A stretch of 64,000 nucleotides of DNA from Zooshikella harenae. GTDB taxonomy: Bacteria; Pseudomonadota; Gammaproteobacteria; Pseudomonadales; Zooshikellaceae. Position 1 is the first letter of the stretch. Each line of letters begins with the position of its first letter. The notes below the pieces were generated by a model, which was not told the origin of the DNA, did no database searches, and saw nothing but the letters and a program-made list of their open reading frames with translations. Location of the stretch: positions 23,159 through 87,158 of the forward strand of contig NZ_JAGSOY010000017.1 in NCBI RefSeq assembly GCF_018837975.1, read 5' to 3'. The translations under genes were made by a program, and so were the position numbers. This document shows positions 38,809 through 47,383 of this stretch, piece after piece.

Positions 38809-39777
38809 ATGTCATTACTGGCAGTAAATAATCTTAAAGTTCAGTTTTCTACACATGATGGTGTGGTTACCGCAGTTGATGATTTAACATTCTCCTTATC
38901 TGAGGGAGAAACACTTGGTATTGTCGGTGAGTCAGGCTCAGGAAAAAGCCAAATGGCATTTTCTTTGATGGGATTGCTCGCAAAAAATGGTCAAGTATCA
39001 GGATCAGCTGAGTTTGAAGGGCAAAATATTTTAAACTTACCACCTTCAACATTAAATAAAATTCGTGCTGAAAAAATCGCTATGATTTTTCAGGATCCGA
39101 TGACTTGCCTTAACCCTTATATGAAAATAGGCAAGCAGTTAATGGAGGTATTAATCCTTCATAAAAATATGTCAAAGCAGGAAGCTAAAGCAGAATCAAT
39201 TCGATTATTGGATGCGGTAAAAATTCCTGAAGCTAAAAAGCGTTTCGATATGTATCCCCATGAATTTTCGGGAGGAATGCGGCAACGGGTTATGATTGCG
39301 ATGGCTTTGCTGTGCCGGCCTAAACTGCTTATTGCTGATGAACCTACCACAGCATTGGATGTTACCGTTCAGGCACAAATCATCACATTATTACAGGAAT
39401 TAAAAAAGGAATTTAATACGGCAATTATTATGATTACTCATGACTTAGGTGTCGTGGCAGGGCTATGTGATAAAGTCATGGTAATGTATGCTGGTCGTAC
39501 CATGGAGTATGGCTCTGTCCAAGATGTTTTCTACAAACCAACACATCCTTATACCAAAGGGTTACTTGACTCTATTCCTGATTTAGAGAGTGATCAGGCA
39601 GAATTACGGACCATTCCAGGTAATCCACCCAATTTATTGAGTTTACCTAAAGGTTGTCCATTCCAGGAACGTTGCCAACATGCTGTAGATCTCTGTCGTA
39701 CAGAGAAACCAGCCTTAACATCCTTTAATAATTATCAACAGCGTGCTTGTCATCTGAAAGAGGAGGCGGTCGCATGA
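38809..39777 (+). CDS. oppD: Oligopeptide ABC transporter, ATPase OppD
   Basis: A 322-residue ATPase with Walker A GESGSGKSQ, signature FSGGMRQRV, Walker B LLIADEPTTALD, and the C-terminal oligopeptide-transporter extension with clustered cysteines (CPFQERC ... CRTEKPA) that binds an Fe-S cluster in related proteins. AGGGAG precedes the ATG. The stop overlaps oppF (ATGA). Confidence 0.94.
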   Translation: MSLLAVNNLKVQFSTHDGVVTAVDDLTFSLSEGETLGIVGESGSGKSQMAFSLMGLLAKNGQVSGSAEFEGQNILNLPPSTLNKIRAEKIAMIFQDPMTCLNPYMKIGKQLMEVLILHKNMSKQEAKAESIRLLDAVKIPEAKKRFDMYPHEFSGGMRQRVMIAMALLCRPKLLIADEPTTALDVTVQAQIITLLQELKKEFNTAIIMITHDLGVVAGLCDKVMVMYAGRTMEYGSVQDVFYKPTHPYTKGLLDSIPDLESDQAELRTIPGNPPNLLSLPKGCPFQERCQHAVDLCRTEKPALTSFNNYQQRACHLKEEAVA

Positions 39778-40766
39778 TTACACAACAGAATGTCATAGCC
39801 CAAATCCGTGATTTAAAAGTGCACTTTCAGGTTGACAAAGGGCGTCGTTGGCCATGGGACCCTAAGCCTGTTTTAAAAGCTGTTGATGGCGTGAGTTTTG
39901 ATATCTATGAAGGCGAAACACTAGGCGTTGTAGGTGAGTCTGGGTGCGGCAAATCGACTTTGGCGAGAGCATTAATTGGGCTTATTCCTGCTCAGGATGG
40001 TCAGGTGCTTTGGCTGGGACAGGACTTAACTCAACTTGATGAGAAAAAGCTTCGGGTTAAACGGCAGGATTTGCAATTTATATTTCAGGATCCGTTAGCC
40101 TCCTTAAATCCAAGAATGACCATTGGTGAAATCATTGCCGAACCATTGATTAGTTTTTATCCCCACCTGGCTCGTAGAAAGGTTGAGGAAAGAGTGGAAG
40201 TCATGATGAAGCGTGTTGGTCTTCTGCAAAATGTGATTAACCGCTATCCCCATGAATTTTCTGGTGGACAATGTCAGCGTGTCGGTATTGCTCGAGCACT
40301 TATTTTAGAGCCTAAACTCGTAATATGTGACGAGCCTGTGAGTGCTCTGGATGTGTCTATACAAGCCCAGGTGGTCAACTTACTGAAAGAACTACAACGA
40401 GAGATGGGATTATCATTGGTGTTTATTGCTCATGATCTGAGCGTAGTAAAGCACATCAGTGATCGTGTTATGGTGATGTACTTGGGTAATCTGGTTGAGT
40501 TAGCCGATAGGCACGAGTTGTATGATAATCCGTTGCATCCTTACACAAAGGCACTTCTTTCTGCTGTTCCGGTGCCTGATCCAGAAAAAGAACGTAAGAA
40601 GCAAATGCAATTATTGGAGGGGGATTTGCCATCACCCATCAACCCACCTGTTGGCTGTGTTTTTTGTACTCGTTGTCCGATCAGTGAGGATCGTTGTTTT
40701 CGTGAGCGCCCAACATTGATAGCACGTGATGGGCATCGAGTCGCATGTCATAAAGTGGATGAGTAA
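39774..40766 (+). CDS. oppF: Oligopeptide ABC transporter, ATPase OppF
   Basis: 330 residues from ATG 39774 with GGAGG upstream; the frame is open to a TTG at 39747, rejected. Walker A GESGCGKST, signature FSGGQCQRV, Walker B LVICDEPVSALD, and the oligo/HPY C-terminal domain with cysteines (GCVFCTRCPISEDRC). Partner of OppD in the ATPase heterodimer. Confidence 0.94.
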   Translation: MITQQNVIAQIRDLKVHFQVDKGRRWPWDPKPVLKAVDGVSFDIYEGETLGVVGESGCGKSTLARALIGLIPAQDGQVLWLGQDLTQLDEKKLRVKRQDLQFIFQDPLASLNPRMTIGEIIAEPLISFYPHLARRKVEERVEVMMKRVGLLQNVINRYPHEFSGGQCQRVGIARALILEPKLVICDEPVSALDVSIQAQVVNLLKELQREMGLSLVFIAHDLSVVKHISDRVMVMYLGNLVELADRHELYDNPLHPYTKALLSAVPVPDPEKERKKQMQLLEGDLPSPINPPVGCVFCTRCPISEDRCFRERPTLIARDGHRVACHKVDE

Positions 40767-40797
40767 CTGAAAGTGTCTACTCGGCTTTATCATATTG

Positions 40798-40826
40798 ACG
40801 GCAAGTGAAAACTTGCCGTTTCTTTG
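40798..40826 (+). terminator. Rho-independent terminator of the opp operon
   Basis: 9-bp perfect stem ACGGCAAGT / ACTTGCCGT with a GAAA loop followed by TTCTTTG, 31 bases after the oppF stop. Confidence 0.8.
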
Positions 40827-40857
40827 TGCCTGGAAGTAAGTATTTGGATGCTGGTTA

Positions 40858-41151
40858 TTATTGACTGGCTCCCAACTTTTCCATGGCTGTCACATAGGGG
40901 GAAGCTTCTGCGTGTTGGTACAAAAGTGTTAGAAAAGTCTTCCCTGACGGATTTGTTACATTGATGTCAAAGCCTGCTTCTACATAAAAGCTTAAGAAGT
41001 GAGCAAAGTCATCCTCCCGTAAGCTTTGATAGGCTCTCTGTAAAATATAGTAACCTACCGGAGTATCATCTGCTGGATGTACTTCAAGAAGCGATTTAAT
41101 GCGATCATCGCTTAGAGTTTCTCCGATTACTTTTTGTTTGTCTTTTTTCAT
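40858..41151 (-). CDS. PA4642-family small protein
   Basis: 97 residues from ATG 41151 (MKKDKQKVIGETLSDDRI); a GTG at 41160 would add three residues. Conserved blocks are YYILQRAYQSLREDDFAHF and VEAGFDINVTNPSGKTFL, which recall the Pseudomonas PA4642 family. That gene lies near mqo in Pseudomonas; here the opp operon stands between. Function unknown. Recognition is from memory of the family pattern. Confidence 0.7.
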   Translation of the reverse strand: MKKDKQKVIGETLSDDRIKSLLEVHPADDTPVGYYILQRAYQSLREDDFAHFLSFYVEAGFDINVTNPSGKTFLTLLYQHAEASPYVTAMEKLGASQ

Positions 41152-41719
41152 GCTATTCACAGTGTTTGCAGTATGTAGACGTTGTTTTTACTCAATAACT
41201 TACTCAGTATTATTCTTCTATCTGCTTGAATGTAAAAGACTTTGTTATAATTTTTAATGATAAGGTTATATAGAATTATATTTAGTGATTATGATCGTAT
41301 ACCTATAGCTCGATTTTTAGGTGCTTGAAAATAGCAAAAGCTCCTATAGGAATGATGTATACTTCATGAAAAGATGAATCATTAAAATATATTGTTATTT
41401 TCCCTCCTTATAACTTCCTTTAATCCCTTAAAATTTTTACTTCTAGATTCGACACATTAGTAGGATTTGTTGTTATTGCTAGTCTTAACAGGCCAGACTA
41501 GCCCCACTAAAAAACCTTTGTTATGGCTATACATAATGCCATCTGATAAATGCTAATCCTAAAGGACTATATATTTTTAAAATAAAAAATAGTTGTTTAA
41601 TTCCAATTGTTTTTATAAATGCGCTTTGTTTTGGGATGAGCTTCAAAACAAAATTATGACGGAATAGGTATAAATTGCGTGTATTAATTACCCTTAAAAT
41701 GTAATAAAGAGTAACAAGG
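41152..41719. other. Divergent intergenic region holding a dispersed repeat
   Basis: 568 bases between two divergent genes. Left part (41298-41360) holds an imperfect palindrome (TATACCTATAGCT ... AGCTCCTATAGG); the centre and right part are repeat copy A (41358-41531). The promoter of the 41720 gene must lie in 41532-41719. No coding frame. Confidence 0.5.
41358..41531 (+). repeat. MITE-like intergenic repeat, copy A
   Basis: Left end TATACTTCATGAAAAGATGA, then GAATCATTAAAA; right end CACTAAAAAACCTTTGTTAT, then GGCTATA. The right half, including GTCTTAAC and CAGACTAGCC, is shared closely with copy B at 53779. Ends are inverted relative to each other, as in copies C and D. Confidence 0.65.
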
Positions 41720-42421
41720 ATGCGTCATAAAAAAACAGCTCTAGCCGTTGCAGGCTTTATCTTTGGCTCAGCCATCGTAGGTTTGGTTAAACTAACAGAG
41801 TCAAACACTACTCCCATTAAAATAAGTGAAAATAGTGTAGAAGCGCCTGAAGTAAAGCAGGATTTTCATCTTCCATTCTTACAAGAAAAAGTGGTTCATC
41901 AAACGAAAGAACAAAAGGCAAAGCAAGTCAATAATATTGGAGCTAATACATTATGGAGCGTAGATGAGTGGCAGCCGACTTATGATGCGGAAGGCTTAAC
42001 TTATTATGAAACAAAAACTGATTCAGCAGTGTTTTCTTCTTTAGCTCCAGGTCAAACACTGACATTTCAAATACCACAAGAGCAGATTCCATTTTCAGTA
42101 ACTTTTTCTAAACAGAAAAAAGGGTTTGGGGATATAGATATTGTAAGTGGAGATATTCCAAATACAACTCAAGGTGCTTCTGTCGTTAAAGGTAAGCTTG
42201 ATACTCATCTTACGATTATTACAGCAAACTCAACTTATACCGTTATTGTTGATAATAAAACAGGAAAAACAAAAATAATTGATGAAAAAGAGCGCGCTAA
42301 ACAACAATTCATTGATGAAAATGATGGCTTGATTCAACCTAAAGTTGAAGAGCCATTACCTCCAGGTATAGATAAAAACCAACTAACGAATAATAACGTT
42401 CATGGTCATGAACACTCTTAA
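41720..42421 (+). CDS. Secreted protein resembling a detached metalloprotease propeptide
   Basis: A 233-residue protein with an N-terminal signal or membrane anchor (TALAVAGFIFGSAIVGLVKL). Residues about 80-195 follow the strand pattern of the propeptides that precede M12/M72-type bacterial metzincins: SSLAPGQTLTFQIP, FSVTFSKQKKG, a central VVKGKLDTHLTIITANST and YTVIVDNKTGKTKIIDE. It has no cysteine, so no cysteine switch, but ends in a histidine cluster (HGHEH). It is 34 bases upstream of a metzincin that has no propeptide of its own. A role as trans-acting inhibitor or folding helper is inference. Confidence 0.5.
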   Translation: MRHKKTALAVAGFIFGSAIVGLVKLTESNTTPIKISENSVEAPEVKQDFHLPFLQEKVVHQTKEQKAKQVNNIGANTLWSVDEWQPTYDAEGLTYYETKTDSAVFSSLAPGQTLTFQIPQEQIPFSVTFSKQKKGFGDIDIVSGDIPNTTQGASVVKGKLDTHLTIITANSTYTVIVDNKTGKTKIIDEKERAKQQFIDENDGLIQPKVEEPLPPGIDKNQLTNNNVHGHEHS

Positions 42422-42455
42422 GTAAACAAAAGCCGATACTAAATAGAGGGAAATT

Positions 42456-43739
42456 ATGAAATTATTAAAAAATAAAATGATTGGGTTAAGTACAGCAATA
42501 GGACTATCGTGTTTAACTATGCTTTCAGCCGCAGAAGCAAAAACACTCGATATGCTTTTGTTATATACACCTGAAGCGACAACAACGTGGGAAGGGCGAG
42601 ATATAAATGCTCGAATTAATAGTTTTGTTGAGTACTTTAACCGCACGTTAAAAAATAGTGATGCAGGATTTGATGCCAGAATTGTCCATATTCAGAAAGT
42701 AGATTGGGCTGGCGATCTTAATAGGGCAACGAACCAAAAATTAAATCAAGTAAGTTATGACCAGCGGATTAATCAGCTACGTGATAAATATGGTGCTGAT
42801 ATTGTTTCTGTTGTTTATAAAAACCCTCCTGGAGAGTCATGTGGTATTGGCTGGATTTCCAGTGGCGCTAATGATGGTTCTTTTTACCGTAATTCAGCAA
42901 GAGGTGATCATGGTTATAACCTGTCAGCAGTAAATTGCTATATTTATATTGTAGCGCACGAAACAGGCCATAATATGGGGCTTCGCCACTCGTTACCTCA
43001 AGATAATGAAAGTGGTTATAACCCCTATTATCACAGCTTAGGCTCATTCACGTTCAGTAGAGGTTGGGGTGAAAATAATACATTTCACACACCTATGGCT
43101 TATCCTTCAGCTTATGGCACCTGGAATGTTCAACCTATATTCTCTAACCCCAGAAAAAATATTTGTGAAGGACGAGCTTGTGGCAGTGACAATGTTGCAG
43201 ATGCAAGTAGAGCGTTATCTGAAATGGGTAATCAGCTTGTTTCTTTCCGCCCCACTAAAGTGACGAATACTACTAACACAACAACTACACCAGTTTATAC
43301 ACAACAAAAGAGTGACTTCACCTATGACTTTGCAAAATCAATGTCAGGGTGGAATGGGTTTTATAGTTCATTAAACTATGCCTATGATCATCGGAACAGA
43401 AGTAACCAGATACTGGAAGTTAAAAACAGCAGTTACTACTGGACGGGAACTATTGGCAATGTGAAAGAGCATATTAAAGCAGGGGAAAATTTCCAAGTTA
43501 GCTTTGATACTTGGATAAGTACTTCAACGCCATTATATGCATATCTTTATGTTGTAAATACTAATGGTCAGTATCAGTGGATTCCTGTAAGTACACAAAG
43601 TGTTTCTGGTTGGCGTTGGACAACATTACAGGGTGTAGTTAATGTCCCTAATCAAAGTATTAAATATGCTGAACTTTATATGTATACTCCTGGATATAAA
43701 GGATTCTTTGTAGATAATGTGAGAATAAAGCAATTATAA
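42456..43739 (+). CDS. Secreted zinc metalloprotease (metzincin, reprolysin-like) with a C-terminal carbohydrate-binding-like domain
   Basis: 427 residues: signal peptide (1-28, ending SAAEA), catalytic domain (30-265) and a beta-sandwich tail (about 285-427). Zinc site HETGHNMGLRH has H168, E169, H172 and H178; the Met-turn is HTPMAYP (M214). The start of the catalytic domain, KTLDMLLLYTPEA, follows the signal directly, so the usual 100-200-residue propeptide is missing. After a threonine/asparagine-rich linker (TNTTNTTTTP), the tail resembles CBM4/9-type modules (FDTWISTSTPLYAYLYVVN, YKGFFVDNVRIKQL). Probably an exported protease acting on host or environmental polymers. AGAGGGA precedes the ATG; a terminator follows. 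Confidence 0.85.
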   Translation: MKLLKNKMIGLSTAIGLSCLTMLSAAEAKTLDMLLLYTPEATTTWEGRDINARINSFVEYFNRTLKNSDAGFDARIVHIQKVDWAGDLNRATNQKLNQVSYDQRINQLRDKYGADIVSVVYKNPPGESCGIGWISSGANDGSFYRNSARGDHGYNLSAVNCYIYIVAHETGHNMGLRHSLPQDNESGYNPYYHSLGSFTFSRGWGENNTFHTPMAYPSAYGTWNVQPIFSNPRKNICEGRACGSDNVADASRALSEMGNQLVSFRPTKVTNTTNTTTTPVYTQQKSDFTYDFAKSMSGWNGFYSSLNYAYDHRNRSNQILEVKNSSYYWTGTIGNVKEHIKAGENFQVSFDTWISTSTPLYAYLYVVNTNGQYQWIPVSTQSVSGWRWTTLQGVVNVPNQSIKYAELYMYTPGYKGFFVDNVRIKQL

Positions 43740-43762
43740 ATTAGATATTGATAATTTTAGTG

Positions 43763-43789
43763 AAAGCCACACAATGTGTGGCTTTTTTT
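43763..43789 (+). terminator. Rho-independent terminator of the metalloprotease gene
   Basis: 10-bp stem AAAGCCACAC / GTGTGGCTTT with a 3-base loop and seven consecutive T; 24 bases after the stop. The A-rich 5' side could also serve the convergent plsC-like gene. Confidence 0.88.
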
Positions 43790-43794
43790 ATGTT

Positions 43795-44454
43795 TTAAAT
43801 GATATAACGATCAGTTTTTATTTTGCTTGATAGTTGATCGAAGCTTGCTTGTAGGTTGACTATATAATCAGAGGCATTAGATGCTGCTGGAATTGATTGT
43901 CCAATGACAATATCTGAGAAAAACGGAACAATAATTTTTTCTCCTTTGGGTAGTGACTTGCCGAGTCCGTAGATAAAAACAGGGGTAACCGTACACTCTG
44001 TATGTGCTTGGCTCAAATAATAAATTCCTTTTTTTAATGGTTGACGTTGTTCTGGTTCACCACGAGTTCCTTCCGGAAATAAAATGAGTATTTGACCATT
44101 TATTAATGCTTGATGGCAGGGGTGTAAGAGATCCTCTTTATTTTGTGTGTTATTTCGAGAAAGGGGGACAATATCTAATACATGCGTTGAAAACCATGAA
44201 AGGAAACGATTTCTTAAGAAATAGTCTGCGGCTGCAACAGGCCTTACCATTGATAATTTTTTAAGCGGATATAAACTCATCAATACAATAGCATCGAGAT
44301 GACTGTTGTGATTGGCAACAACAATAGCAGGCCCATTGTCAGGTAAATGCTCACGGTTATAAATGCGTAGGCCAATTAGAATTTTAATAAGCGCAGCAAA
44401 AAAAAATAGTTTGAGCCACTTGGTTTTTGTTTTAGTAGTGTAAGTAGTAGACAT
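43795..44454 (-). CDS. 1-acyl-glycerol-3-phosphate acyltransferase family protein (PlsC-like)
   Basis: A 219-residue membrane acyltransferase. Catalytic HxxxxD is in VANHNSHLDA (H49, D54); the second motif is FPEGTRGEPE. One N-terminal hydrophobic helix (LKLFFFAALIKILIGL). It overlaps the CdsA-like gene by 23 bases and is translated after it. The pair would make phosphatidic acid and convert it to CDP-diacylglycerol; it is likely an additional set beside the housekeeping genes, since it is not in the usual context. Confidence 0.85.
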   Translation of the reverse strand: MSTTYTTKTKTKWLKLFFFAALIKILIGLRIYNREHLPDNGPAIVVANHNSHLDAIVLMSLYPLKKLSMVRPVAAADYFLRNRFLSWFSTHVLDIVPLSRNNTQNKEDLLHPCHQALINGQILILFPEGTRGEPEQRQPLKKGIYYLSQAHTECTVTPVFIYGLGKSLPKGEKIIVPFFSDIVIGQSIPAASNASDYIVNLQASFDQLSSKIKTDRYII

Positions 44455-45379
44455 AATGAAAAAATAATGGTGTGGTATAAATTAGACTATCAACACGATC
44501 AAGAATGCCGCCGTGTCCAGGAATTAGAGTGCCACTGTCTTTAATATTCAGATCGCGTTTAACGGCAGAAATGGAAACATCTCCAATAAAGCCAAATGTA
44601 GCAATCATTAGCCCTGCACCTATGCTTTCCCATACCGTGAGGGGGGTCAGGTAAGGGGCTAATAGATAGGCTAATAATGTGGTAATTATTAAACCTCCAA
44701 TAAACCCTTCGGTTGTTTTTTTAGGGCTTACTGTTGATAGAACGGGATGTTTGCCTAATAGTTTCCCCCAAGTAAATTGCATAACGTCATTAAATTGCGC
44801 AAGTAACACTAAAAATAAAATTAAGCCATAATTACTTGCGTGTTCGTTAACACTATCAGGAAGCTTCAGAAAGTATGCCATATGACTTAAACAAAAAACG
44901 GTAAATAAAAGTAGCCAGTTTATTGTACTAGCTGCAGCCATAAATCCTTTGGTATTACCAATCAATACCATACGCATGGGTAAAAAAAGTGCCATATAGA
45001 GGGGAATGAAAATAATAAACATGCCATACCAACCTATATAGATCCAGTAAAATTGGAGGGGAATTGCAATATAGGCCCAAAAGATGGGGCGGTGGTCAGT
45101 ACGGCGGGTAGGAATAAGTGATACAAATTCTTTGAAAGCAAAAAAACTAAGAAAGCCAATAGCTGTTATAGTAAACCCTTCAGGTACTAAAAAGGTACAA
45201 AAAATAATAGTCACCATCACCCACCAAGCATTAATCCGTTTGGTTAATTCTTGGTAATCACGAGCGGATAAACGTTGTTTTAAACGATAAATAAGTAATG
45301 AGCCAAGACACAGTAGGCTGTATATTCCTCCAAAAATGATAAAGATGATATTGGGTATACCGAGTAACGGGTTATTCAT
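44432..45379 (-). CDS. Phosphatidate cytidylyltransferase family protein (CdsA-like)
   Basis: 315 residues from ATG 45379 (MNNPLLGIPNIIF; AAAGGAA upstream). An ATG at 45409 would add ten residues without a ribosome site. Eight or so membrane helices; the CDP-diglyceride synthetase signature VSPKKTTEGFIGG and the C-terminal KDSGTLIPGHGGILDRVDS with the metal-binding aspartates are intact. Synthesises CDP-diacylglycerol. Co-transcribed with the PlsC-like gene. Confidence 0.85.
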   Translation of the reverse strand: MNNPLLGIPNIIFIIFGGIYSLLCLGSLLIYRLKQRLSARDYQELTKRINAWWVMVTIIFCTFLVPEGFTITAIGFLSFFAFKEFVSLIPTRRTDHRPIFWAYIAIPLQFYWIYIGWYGMFIIFIPLYMALFLPMRMVLIGNTKGFMAAASTINWLLLFTVFCLSHMAYFLKLPDSVNEHASNYGLILFLVLLAQFNDVMQFTWGKLLGKHPVLSTVSPKKTTEGFIGGLIITTLLAYLLAPYLTPLTVWESIGAGLMIATFGFIGDVSISAVKRDLNIKDSGTLIPGHGGILDRVDSLIYTTPLFFHYVYYLHY

Positions 45380-45851
45380 AAAGTTCCTTTGAAGAATAAG
45401 TTTTGACAAATGTACAGTTTATCTTTATGTAACAAGTTTAATGAATGCCTCTTGTAAGGTGGTACAAAAATGAAAAAAGTATACAGTGTTGTGAGTATAC
45501 TACGAATTGAGTTCAAGAGAGTAATGTGAAGAGGAAAACAGATATTTTGCACATTCGTGTAAAAATAGGTTTGATTTTTCAAAATTATTGCAGAATGTAA
45601 ACTATGCTGTGAGGCCTCTCCCATTATGAAAATAGCACTAGTGTAATATTTGTGGTCAAAAGCTAAGACAGATTCGTTGATGAGAGTTATACCTATCACA
45701 CATAGATTATAAAACATAGCTGTCCTTGCTTTTATGTGTAGCTCTCGCTTTATGATTAGCGCTTCTACTTCATAAATTTGACATTATTGCAAAAGTATAT
45801 GCAGTTGAGAGTGCGCCCTAGTTTGAATAGGGATAGCAGGAGTATTATGGG
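45380..45851. other. Divergent intergenic region
   Basis: 472 bases between the divergent CdsA-like gene and the hypothetical at 45852. It must contain both promoters. A minus-strand frame of 113 codons (45376-45717) lacks ribosome site and protein-like composition, so I regard the region as non-coding. Confidence 0.45.
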
Positions 45852-46550
45852 ATGAGTAATCAAGTTGATGTATTTGACGATAGCCAAACCTTGCACAGCA
45901 AAGCAGCAATTAATACGGTAAAGATCAAGCAAGGTGAAGTAGTTAGCTCTAAAAAGGTGTTTGGTGTTTTGTCTATCTATTCACCCTTGGCTATGCGTCA
46001 TCTGGATAATCATGAAGCCTTTGTGAATGGCGCCAGAGTGCTGGACATTAAAGCCGTTGCTAAAATGATTAAAAGAATGACATATCGTGTGCAATTAGGT
46101 GATCAACAAGCCGAAAAGAAAATTAAACAATGGGATAAATTGATATTAGAGCAACATCAGCAGATGGAACAAGTTATAACCAGAATAAAAATTGACTTGT
46201 CAGGACATTTATCCCAGTGTGCAACTGCGGTTAACAACAAAGTTCAATACAAAGTGCTCTGGAATGACCCGCTTGTTTGGAACTTACTAAGGATGGTCAT
46301 GCTGTTAGATCATGGCTGCATGTTAATTGATGAAGCAACCAGAAGGCAGTTGGTAGATTTTCGACTACAGAAAAAGTGGTATTCAGAGTTAGGTAAGCCT
46401 TTGAGAAAAGCAATGCGTACAGTTGCTGAAACAGCTATGCAAAAGCAAGCTAAATCATTGGGTGTTGTTGGTGTTGGTGATAAACCATTAATTGGCGCTT
46501 CATTACAAACACACATTGATATAAAAGCTTCTGTCGCTCAATATACCTAG
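45852..46550 (+). CDS. Hypothetical protein, perhaps distantly AcaB/DUF1845-like
   Basis: A 232-residue cytoplasmic protein with AGGAG 9 bases upstream of its ATG. It has a short strand segment (KKVFGVLSIYSPLAMRHLDN), a charged helical middle (QWDKLILEQHQQMEQVITRI), a second helical part (LVWNLLRMVMLLDHGCMLID) and a lysine-rich C-terminal helix. The order resembles the DUF1845/PFL_4669 group found in integrative conjugative elements (AcaB-like regulators), but the match is weak and no other conjugation gene is near. Function unknown. Confidence 0.45.
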   Translation: MSNQVDVFDDSQTLHSKAAINTVKIKQGEVVSSKKVFGVLSIYSPLAMRHLDNHEAFVNGARVLDIKAVAKMIKRMTYRVQLGDQQAEKKIKQWDKLILEQHQQMEQVITRIKIDLSGHLSQCATAVNNKVQYKVLWNDPLVWNLLRMVMLLDHGCMLIDEATRRQLVDFRLQKKWYSELGKPLRKAMRTVAETAMQKQAKSLGVVGVGDKPLIGASLQTHIDIKASVAQYT

Positions 46551-46651
46551 TGTGATTGTTTTTTGATCATACTTAAAGGGGTTTAGGTAAATGTAAAATG
46601 AGCTAGTCTAATAAGTTAAAACGACAGCGCAGTTTACATTGAAAAGACCTA

Positions 46652-47383
46652 ATGGATATATCGAGTCAAAAAATTACATTGCTAAGTAAAATGCTATTAA
46701 CACCACGGGTGTTATGGTTGCGCTTTCAGCTATCTGAACCTTTCTGCTTCCAAGCAGGACAGTTTATCAAGCTTGAGTGGGATGTTAACAGGCAGCAAGT
46801 AGCCAGAAGTTACAGTATAGCTTCACCTCCGTATCAAGGAATGACCTCATTGAGTCTTGTTGCAACCTTATTGGCTAATGGTATCGCTTCTACCCAGTTT
46901 CAGCATGCGCAGCCAGGTTGGCAAATTTGGTTAAAAGGGCCTTATGGACGTTTATTGTTATCAAAGGCTAGTGAGTGTCCACCTCAGCTTGTTTTAGTTG
47001 CAACAGGTACTGGCATAGCGCCATTTTATGCCATGTTGCCTGAACTGGAAGAATACCTGAAAAAGGGCTGTCAAATAGAGCTATTCTTTGGTGTAAGAAA
47101 TACTGAAGATTTATTTTTCTATTATCCTTTTCGAATGCTTGCAGAGAGGTTTATAAACTTTCGCTTTTCTGTCTGCTTCAGTCGATTGCAGACAACAAAT
47201 TTGCCACATGGGCATTTGGGGTATGTACAAGACAGATTAATTGTGCTTGATACTCACCCTAGCGCTTTAGTTATGCTTTGTGGTCATCCAGATATGGTGG
47301 ATCGTTGCTTTTCGCTTTTTACAAAAGAAAAAGGTTTAAAAGCCTCTCAAATAAAACGTGAAAAATACATCCTAAATCATTAA
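46652..47383 (+). CDS. NAD(P)H-dependent flavin/ferredoxin reductase family protein
   Basis: A 243-residue FNR-fold oxidoreductase. FAD-binding RSYSIAS (residues 53-59), the phosphate loop VATGTGIAPFYAML, and the NAD(P) C-terminal motif MLCGHPDMVDRC. No ferredoxin domain is attached, so it resembles ferredoxin-NADP reductase or stand-alone flavin reductase. The electron acceptor is unknown. It ends 4 bases inside the convergent mtfA. Confidence 0.8.
   Translation: MDISSQKITLLSKMLLTPRVLWLRFQLSEPFCFQAGQFIKLEWDVNRQQVARSYSIASPPYQGMTSLSLVATLLANGIASTQFQHAQPGWQIWLKGPYGRLLLSKASECPPQLVLVATGTGIAPFYAMLPELEEYLKKGCQIELFFGVRNTEDLFFYYPFRMLAERFINFRFSVCFSRLQTTNLPHGHLGYVQDRLIVLDTHPSALVMLCGHPDMVDRCFSLFTKEKGLKASQIKREKYILNH

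Noticed and set aside
45376..45717. 113-codon minus-strand frame upstream of the CdsA-like gene
   Set aside because: No ribosome site, unusual composition and overlap with the real start; looks like a chance frame.
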